Shown here one piece after another: positions 39,308 to 43,787 of a stretch of DNA of 43,787 bases (the first letter of the stretch is position 1; every line of letters begins with the position of its first letter). The position numbers were made by a program, and so were the translations under genes. Source of the stretch: Bradymonadales bacterium (GTDB lineage Bacteria; Bdellovibrionota; UBA2394); assembly GCA_007693605.1 (NCBI GenBank), contig REDG01000053.1, positions 1-43,787 of the forward strand, read 5' to 3'. The notes under the pieces are model-generated. The model was given only the letters and a program-made list of their open reading frames with translations, was not told the origin of the DNA and did not search any database.

Positions 39308-40339
39308 TTAACTCGTCTCTTTCAGTAAATCTTCGGCTGCTCGACGACCTGAGAGATAAGCCCCTTCCACACGACCCCCTAGAAAAGCATCTCCTATGAT
39401 ATAGAGCGCTTCTCGCCGAGAAACCAAGAAAGATTGAGAGCGGCTGTCTGCAGACCGGTCTTTCGGTTGAGAATATCTCCATCGATGAATGCCGTGAAGA
39501 ATGCCCGGCTCTTCAAGAAAGTCCGACAAAGCTCGCAAACGCCCCTTCCTCTCTCTTTTCCAAAACTCTTGAGGCTCTTCTCGCTCCACCACTTCCCATA
39601 ACTCTTCTGAGACAGCTCCCGCTAAATGAACCGTTACGGCCAAGCCCTCACAAAGTCCCTTGTCTTGATTGTTTGCAATCCAACGAACGCTAGATTCCGA
39701 AGGGGGCCAAAAAGCTCCCTTTTCTAGACAGGTTGGTAAGCGGCTAAGCTCAAACAACAGAGCCAAGCAGGGTTCGTATTGAAAAGACTCCAGTTCCTTA
39801 GCCAGAGTTTTCGAAACTTCTGACGAAGTCAGTAGGTCGATCGCTTGAGGGGCGGGGCAACTGAGCATGACATATTCGGCCCGCTCAAGTCGTCCATCTT
39901 TTGAGAAAACTTTCCAAGCTTCTGCAGAGCGCTCAAGCCTGTTAGCCCTCCACTCAAGTTGAATCGTCAGGCCTTCTGACCACTTTGCCATCAAACGACG
40001 AATCCCGTCAGGCGAAACCCAGCGCTCTTGAGGCTCTTGCCGTCTTTTCGCATCGCCCGATAAGAATTCAGCTCGCCAGGCATTCAGCCAGCCACGACTC
40101 TTCCAGTTTTGAACTTCTTTTTCGAAAGCCGGATCTCTGACCGTAAAATATTGCGCTCCAAAATCAAAGCGCAGCTCACCGTAAGACCTCGTGGCCATTC
40201 TACCCCCCACGCCCCTCGCCTTTTCGAGAAGAACACAATCCACCCCACCCTCTTTCAAACGATGGGCCGCACTTAAGCCCGCAATTCCAGCGCCGATGAT
40301 GATCACCTTTTGATTCAAGAAGTCTTTCCCTTCATCCAT
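39308..40339 (-). CDS. FAD-dependent amine oxidase, renalase-like
   Basis: A 343-residue flavoprotein. The FAD-binding Rossmann motif is VIIIGAGIAGLSAAHRL (about 12-28), followed by the glutamate/arginine region VLLEKARGVGGRMATRS and FDFGAQYFTVRD, the pattern of the renalase/COG3380 group of amine oxidases. The C-terminal FAD contact is REALYIIGDAFLGGRVEGAYLSGRRAA. Bacterial renalases oxidise isomeric dihydro-NAD(P); other relatives act on amines. Substrate unknown. It overlaps the MATE gene by 25 bases and is probably co-transcribed with it. It converges on the TPP-regulated gene. Confidence 0.88.
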   Translation of the reverse strand: MDEGKDFLNQKVIIIGAGIAGLSAAHRLKEGGVDCVLLEKARGVGGRMATRSYGELRFDFGAQYFTVRDPAFEKEVQNWKSRGWLNAWRAEFLSGDAKRRQEPQERWVSPDGIRRLMAKWSEGLTIQLEWRANRLERSAEAWKVFSKDGRLERAEYVMLSCPAPQAIDLLTSSEVSKTLAKELESFQYEPCLALLFELSRLPTCLEKGAFWPPSESSVRWIANNQDKGLCEGLAVTVHLAGAVSEELWEVVEREEPQEFWKRERKGRLRALSDFLEEPGILHGIHRWRYSQPKDRSADSRSQSFLVSRREALYIIGDAFLGGRVEGAYLSGRRAAEDLLKETS

Positions 40340-41652
40340 CGACTCGACAGTCTAAGAAAACGGGCGCTCAAAACCAGCGCCATTACCCCCAGACCGAGAG
40401 CGAGACCAATCCAAAGGCCGACCGCCTCAAGGCCCATAGAGAATCCAACAAAGAGACCCAAGGGCAGGCCAAGAACCCAATAAGCCACAAAGCACAAAAG
40501 CATCGGCACTTGCACATCTCCATAGCCTCGAAGCACTCCCGTCGTCACACTTTGAAGTCCATCAAAAATCTGAAAGACGGCTGCGATCACAATGAGTTTC
40601 GCCCCGAGTGCAATCACTTCCGAATCGGAGATATACCAAGACGGTAACTGCTCACGCAAAAGAAACAAGACAAGGGCGCTCAAACTCATAAAACAAAAGG
40701 CGAAGCATCCCACACCCACACCAATTCTTCGACAGGCCTCGAAGTCCTTTTGACCAAAAGCAAAGCCCACACGAATTGTGGCCGCATAGCCGAGGCTCAG
40801 GGTGATGACATAAGTCAAGGTGGCCATATTCAAAACGATCTGATGGGCCGCCAGCGCTGTGGCTCCAAACCAACCGACAAAAATAGTGACAGAACTAAAG
40901 GCTCCAATTTCGAATAGGCTGTAGCTGGCCGTAGGCAATCCGATCTGAAGGTTTCTGAGTGCAAGCTTTCGTCGCCAAGACCGACTCCAGCGCTTCGGAA
41001 GATAAACACGAAAGAAGGGCGAACGAAACAAAATCCAAAGCATCATGCCCGCCATCGTGCTTCGAGAAATCAAAGTCGCCACACCCGCCCCAAGCAATTC
41101 GAGTCGTGGAAAGCCATACAGACCGTAAATGAGAAGAAAGTTGAGAGCCACATTCAGGACCACACCAAAGAGGGCGACCAACATGGGGGTTTTGACATTC
41201 CCCAAGCCCTCAGAAAACTGGCGAATGGCATTCTGCAACGCCATGGGCAGACAAGAAAGTGCCAAGCAAAACAGATAAGGAGTCGCCGCTTCGGCGACGG
41301 CGGCTGGCTGCCCAAACAAGTCCAGCGCGGGAACAAAAGCCGAGAGAATCGCAAAGGAAAGCACCCCCACAATCAAACTGAGGATGGCTCCATGCTTAAA
41401 GTTTTCAAAGATGAGATAGTGTCGCCTCGCCCCTCTTGCCTGCGCGACCAGGGTGGCAATCGAAGCGGTAAAGCTCATGCTAAAGACCATGAACAGAGCA
41501 AAAAGGCTGCTCGCAAAGGCAGAAGCCGCCAGATCGACCGCACCCAACCGTCCAATCATCAGAGCGTCGGTAATTTGCAAAATCACCTGCGTCGTCTGAG
41601 CGACCATAATGGGGAGACCGAGTTTTAAACTCAGCCAAAGATCTCGAATCAC
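40315..41652 (-). CDS. MATE family efflux transporter (NorM/DinF-like)
   Basis: A 445-residue inner-membrane protein with twelve predicted helices. The two MatE repeats begin LGLPIMVAQTTQVILQITDALMIGRLGAVDLAASAFA and LQIGLPTASYSLFEIGAFSSVTIFVGWFGATALAAHQI, the hallmark of the family, followed by FAFGQKDFEACRRIG and the second-repeat loop LRGYGDVQVP. The family exports cationic compounds using sodium or proton gradients. It is upstream of, and overlapping, the renalase-like gene; a link between the two substrates is not known. Confidence 0.94.
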   Translation of the reverse strand: MIRDLWLSLKLGLPIMVAQTTQVILQITDALMIGRLGAVDLAASAFASSLFALFMVFSMSFTASIATLVAQARGARRHYLIFENFKHGAILSLIVGVLSFAILSAFVPALDLFGQPAAVAEAATPYLFCLALSCLPMALQNAIRQFSEGLGNVKTPMLVALFGVVLNVALNFLLIYGLYGFPRLELLGAGVATLISRSTMAGMMLWILFRSPFFRVYLPKRWSRSWRRKLALRNLQIGLPTASYSLFEIGAFSSVTIFVGWFGATALAAHQIVLNMATLTYVITLSLGYAATIRVGFAFGQKDFEACRRIGVGVGCFAFCFMSLSALVLFLLREQLPSWYISDSEVIALGAKLIVIAAVFQIFDGLQSVTTGVLRGYGDVQVPMLLCFVAYWVLGLPLGLFVGFSMGLEAVGLWIGLALGLGVMALVLSARFLRLSSRWMKGKTS

Positions 41653-41714
41653 CTTCTAGCTTTTGAAGATTTCCCCTGAATTGGCAAGGTCCAGCTCCAA
41701 GAATAAAGCCGAAA

Positions 41715-42083
41715 CTAATCGTCTCCCTCTCGAAAGTCTCGAATCTCTTGTCGAATGCACTCTCGCAGTTGAGAGGCTTGGCTCGCTTCAGGAAATTGCT
41801 CTTCGCAACGAGCCCAGGCGGCCCTTCGAATGTTCCTTCGTCTCATTTGTGGCGTCATTCTTTGCAGAGCCTCTTCATCTTCAATGAGGGGTGGGGGTGT
41901 TTCTTTTACATTTGAAGGAGCAGTCTGCTGAGGCCTCGTCGACCGCTCGCCTGAGGGGGGTCCAGCCCGCTGAGCCAAAAGCGGGGAAGCCGACTCAACA
42001 GCATTGAGAGAGCTTTCCGCCTTCAAATCCGACAAGCCCACAAAGCCCAGTAAAATCAGAGAAAAATAAGCCGCCTTTTTCAT
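41715..42083 (-). CDS. Small secreted protein, unknown function
   Basis: A 122-residue protein with signal peptide (AAYFSLILLGFVGLSDLKA), a Pro/Ser/Thr-rich linker (residues ~35-70) and a basic helical C-terminus (LQRMTPQMRRRNIRRAAWARCEEQF, and a second Cys in RECIRQEIRDF) with a possible disulfide. No family recognised. Its upstream region holds the left copy of the 19-bp palindromic motif. Confidence 0.62.
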   Translation of the reverse strand: MKKAAYFSLILLGFVGLSDLKAESSLNAVESASPLLAQRAGPPSGERSTRPQQTAPSNVKETPPPLIEDEEALQRMTPQMRRRNIRRAAWARCEEQFPEASQASQLRECIRQEIRDFREGDD

Positions 42084-42194
42084 TCAAAAACCCTCCGCCA
42101 TTTTCTCACTCAAAGTCCATTCTATCGCCCCCAACACAGCCTCTAAAGAGCTTTCTTCCCCATTTCTTTGGAGCAAAAAGCTGAATATTTTGTT

Positions 42195-42213
42195 TTTAAA
42201 ATATGACATATTT
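42195..42213. promoter_or_regulatory. Palindromic 19-bp motif, left copy
   Basis: TTTAAAATATGACATATTT. The core AAATATG-A-CATATTT is a perfect 15-base palindrome around one central base, typical of a dimeric repressor operator. It is repeated exactly in inverted orientation at 43356-43374. It lies 90 bases upstream of the 42302 gene and about 110 bases upstream of the divergent 41715-42083 gene. Confidence 0.6.
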
Positions 42214-42301
42214 CCGTCTGATAGAAAACCTCTTAAAAAGCCAAAGAACGCCATAAACTTTTTGATTTCTTATTTTTATATAATATTTTATTATATTATA
42301 A

Positions 42302-42991
42302 ATGATCCTGTATAAGCTCTTCGCTTACCAAGAAAGCTCCGATCCATCTCTGCGATCGCACTACTATCGACACCGCTCGATTCTCCAAAAGAAGCTTTCA
42401 GAGATTCCTTTCGCCCCATGGTTTGGTGAGAAGGACGCCGAACTTATCCGGCTTCTGTCAAAGTTTGGGCCCCTAGAGCCCGCAGATCTGCAGAATCAAT
42501 CGCAGCAGTCGAAGCTCCGAAAGTGGAATCAGATTCTGCCGCAAGATCCTCATTTCTTTAGAATGCTAGAGGGCCAGATGCAGCTCTATAAAAACTTTTC
42601 CGAGTCAAGCATCGAGCGGTTTTTCGAGAGTCCAGAAGCCAAGGCTTGGGCGCTGCAACGAGCAAAACTAAATCGCCCTCCACTCTTTGAACTCGATCAA
42701 TTTTTCAAGTCTTCGAAGACTCCTGCACTCCATCGTGAGAAAGTGGCGCGGGCGCTGTTAAGATCTCAGCCCCTTCTTCGCTTGATCGATCTACAGGAGA
42801 TGGGGCTGAAAAATGCTCAGACCATTTGGGAGCGATTCCCTTTTCGAGAACTCTATCGGAGGTCTTATCTAGACTCTCTAAAATCAAATCTCTCTGCCGG
42901 GAAAAGCTCTCGTAGACTGGACTTGGAGAGTAACCCCATAGCCCAGACTTTCCCAAAAGCCTTCGAAGCTGAGCCTCAGTCAGTTGAATGA
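42302..42991 (+). CDS. Hypothetical protein in the right-end A/T-rich module
   Basis: A 229-residue soluble, mostly helical protein (LSKFGPLEPADLQNQSQQ, SPEAKAWALQRAKLN and a C-terminal basic region). I do not recognise a family. There is no ribosome binding site and a TATAAT-like hexamer (42279-42284) is only about 18 bases before the ATG, so the mRNA may be nearly leaderless. Its last 287 bases overlap the HTH gene on the opposite strand. It may be a recombination or regulatory partner of the neighbouring recombinase; that is inference from position. Confidence 0.55.
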   Translation: MILYKLFAYQESSDPSLRSHYYRHRSILQKKLSEIPFAPWFGEKDAELIRLLSKFGPLEPADLQNQSQQSKLRKWNQILPQDPHFFRMLEGQMQLYKNFSESSIERFFESPEAKAWALQRAKLNRPPLFELDQFFKSSKTPALHREKVARALLRSQPLLRLIDLQEMGLKNAQTIWERFPFRELYRRSYLDSLKSNLSAGKSSRRLDLESNPIAQTFPKAFEAEPQSVE

Positions 42992-43280
42992 AGTAGTATC
43001 GAGAAAGAACTTTGCGAAGAACGCGAAGGCTAGGTGCTTTCAGCAGAATATAAGCCTCTACAATCTGCTGCCTCGACTGTTCGTCGAGCCTCTCTTTTCG
43101 CAACCGCTTTGTCTGTGCGAGTTTGCGCTCCGACTCTCTGATCCACCGATAGATGGTCTCTCGCGAGACCCCGAGATCTCGGGCAATGCTCTGAATGGGT
43201 TGGGCCTCTGACCAAGCGACTAGGGCCCTTCTCTTTTGCTCGGAAAGCTTGGTTTCAAATTGTTTATTATTCTTTGTCAT
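42705..43280 (-). CDS. Helix-turn-helix protein (IS630-like N-terminal domain)
   Basis: A 191-residue protein. Residues ~18-55 (ALVAWSEAQPIQSIARDLGVSRETIYRWIRE) are a clear helix-turn-helix, of the type found at the N-terminus of IS630-family transposases and in stand-alone regulators, followed by a second helical region with a winged-helix pattern (LSRYYFIQLTEAQLRRLLGKSGLWGYSPS). The DDE domain of a transposase is missing. The last ~95 residues are of low predicted order and overlap the opposite-strand gene. It may bind the 19-bp palindrome 76 bases upstream of its start and so autoregulate. Confidence 0.72.
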   Translation of the reverse strand: MTKNNKQFETKLSEQKRRALVAWSEAQPIQSIARDLGVSRETIYRWIRESERKLAQTKRLRKERLDEQSRQQIVEAYILLKAPSLRVLRKVLSRYYFIQLTEAQLRRLLGKSGLWGYSPSPVYESFSRQRDLILESLDKTSDRVLEKGIAPKWSEHFSAPSPVDRSSEEGAEILTAPAPLSHDGVQESSKT

Positions 43281-43355
43281 TTCATCTCATTTTGATACAA
43301 TTAACAAAGCTTGATACTCGCTCCTATATGCCCTTCTAGCTTTTCCTATTTCAGC

Positions 43356-43374
43356 AAATATGTCATATTTTAAA
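43356..43374. promoter_or_regulatory. Palindromic 19-bp motif, right copy
   Basis: AAATATGTCATATTTTAAA, the exact reverse complement of 42195-42213. It lies between the HTH gene (76 bases upstream of its start) and the recombinase gene (77 bases upstream of its start), a position that could control both divergent promoters. Confidence 0.6.
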
Positions 43375-43395
43375 TTTAAAATTTATAAATTATGA

Positions 43396-43422
43396 GTTCG
43401 TAAAATTATTTATTTTACGAAC
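43396..43422. repeat. 11-bp inverted repeat upstream of the recombinase
   Basis: GTTCGTAAAAT (43396-43406), five-base centre TATTT, ATTTTACGAAC (43412-43422): a perfect inverted repeat. Two 11-bp arms around a short centre are the layout of tyrosine recombinase core sites, although those usually have 6-8 bases between arms. It starts 55 bases and ends 28 bases before the recombinase ATG. It could equally be an operator. Confidence 0.55.
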
Positions 43423-43450
43423 AGAGTAGAATTGGCGAAGATAATGGGAG

Positions 43451-43722
43451 ATGAAGAGCGGCCAGAACCCGAAAATTTTAGAAGCTGAGAGGCACCCCCT
43501 TTTTGTGGCCCTTGGGCAGTACCTGGTCGAGCTTCGAGAAGATCGAAAACTGAGCCCGAGCTCAGTCTCTCTTTACGAGCGAGAGATTCTGGGGCTTTTT
43601 GGGCTCCTGTCGAATCCTAGCGATCTTAGTGATCTGAAATTGAGCCTGCGGAAAGCTTCGACGGCCACCATTCGTCGAAAGATCGGAATATGGAAGCAGT
43701 TTTTGAGAAGCGGGCGGGCGCC
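43451..43722 (+). CDS. Tyrosine recombinase, N-terminal domain only (truncated at contig end)
   Basis: About 90 residues from the ATG at 43451 are readable. The segment LFVALGQYLVELREDRKLSPSSVSLYEREI... ...TATIRRKIGIWKQFLRSGRA has the four-helix SAM-like core-binding domain pattern of XerC/XerD and phage integrases (start of a helix, LSPSSV, Y.REI.. and TI.RKI....FLR). The catalytic C-terminal domain (R, HxxR, Y) lies beyond the window, so activity cannot be judged. From 43723 the sequence is homopolymeric and not real coding. An in-frame stop at 43442 limits the start to this ATG or later. Confidence 0.75.
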
Positions 43723-43787
43723 GGGGGGGGGGGGCGGGGGGGGGGGGCGGGGGGCGGCGGGGGGGCGGCGGGGGGGGGGGGGGGGGG
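43723..43787. other. Poly-G stretch, likely sequencing/assembly artefact
   Basis: About 65 bases that are nearly all G with isolated C. It starts abruptly within an otherwise normal coding sequence and runs to the contig end. Two-colour sequencing reads produce such G runs when signal is lost, so it should be treated as non-biological. Confidence 0.85.

Noticed and set aside
42195..43374. Complete IS630 insertion sequence
   Set aside because: The HTH protein has no DDE catalytic domain, and no target-site duplication is evident next to the 19-bp motifs.
43723..43787. G-quadruplex or telomere-like end
   Set aside because: Starts mid-gene at a contig end and lacks a repeating unit; an artefact is far more likely.

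Overview
The window reads like chromosomal DNA of a Gram-negative bacterium, most probably of the Bdellovibrionota or a related delta-proteobacterial-type group. This is inferred from gene style and not from a marker gene. The signs are outer-membrane beta-barrels, lipoproteins, a BamB-like propeller next to der, a prepilin, PilZ and HD-GYP proteins, a DksA-like protein without its zinc cysteines, a cysteine-rich ferrochelatase, and many secreted proteins with no recognisable family. No rRNA, tRNA or CRISPR was seen. The last ~65 bases are almost pure G with scattered C and look like a sequencing or assembly artefact at a contig end.

Layout. 0.2-5.5 kb: heme A synthase (ctaA), a three-gene prepilin/secreted-protein operon, a PilZ protein and a DksA/TraR-like regulator. 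5.7-13 kb: aldehyde dehydrogenase, an EamA transporter, lgt with two upstream partners, an outer-membrane protein, and a two-gene unit (degenerate DUF71/Dph6-like protein plus DUF6580-like membrane protein) that looks like cobalamin salvage. 13-23 kb is mostly housekeeping: cdd, hemH, two tandem HD-GYP proteins, bamB-like, der, a lipoprotein, rnc and mnmA. Two gene-free stretches (12616-13011 and 22977-23394) carry copies of one dispersed palindromic repeat, and the first also contains a ~210-nt nested hairpin. 23.4-28.3 kb: a beta-barrel protein, free-Met-(R)-sulfoxide reductase, and an operon of ABC ATPase, permease and thiamine pyrophosphokinase. 28.5-35 kb is accessory in character: a STAS protein, a solitary HicB-like protein, several orphan secreted proteins and an AbrB/MazE-Doc toxin-antitoxin pair. 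35-38 kb: glpX, a COQ10/START protein, an unknown and meaB. 38-41.7 kb: a TPP riboswitch in front of a single secreted protein of unknown function, then a renalase-like flavoprotein and a MATE transporter. 42-43.7 kb is an A+T-rich area with an unknown ORF, an HTH protein and a truncated tyrosine recombinase, all near two copies of a 19-bp palindromic motif.

How the parts may fit together. Three cofactor themes recur: heme (ctaA, hemH), thiamine (TPP riboswitch, thiamine pyrophosphokinase with an ABC importer) and cobalamin (DUF71/DUF6580 pair, meaB). The two most promising leads are the TPP riboswitch that controls an unrecognised envelope protein, and the operator-sharing HTH/recombinase module at the right end. 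The ABC ATPase with both P-loops degraded and the dispersed hairpin repeats come next.
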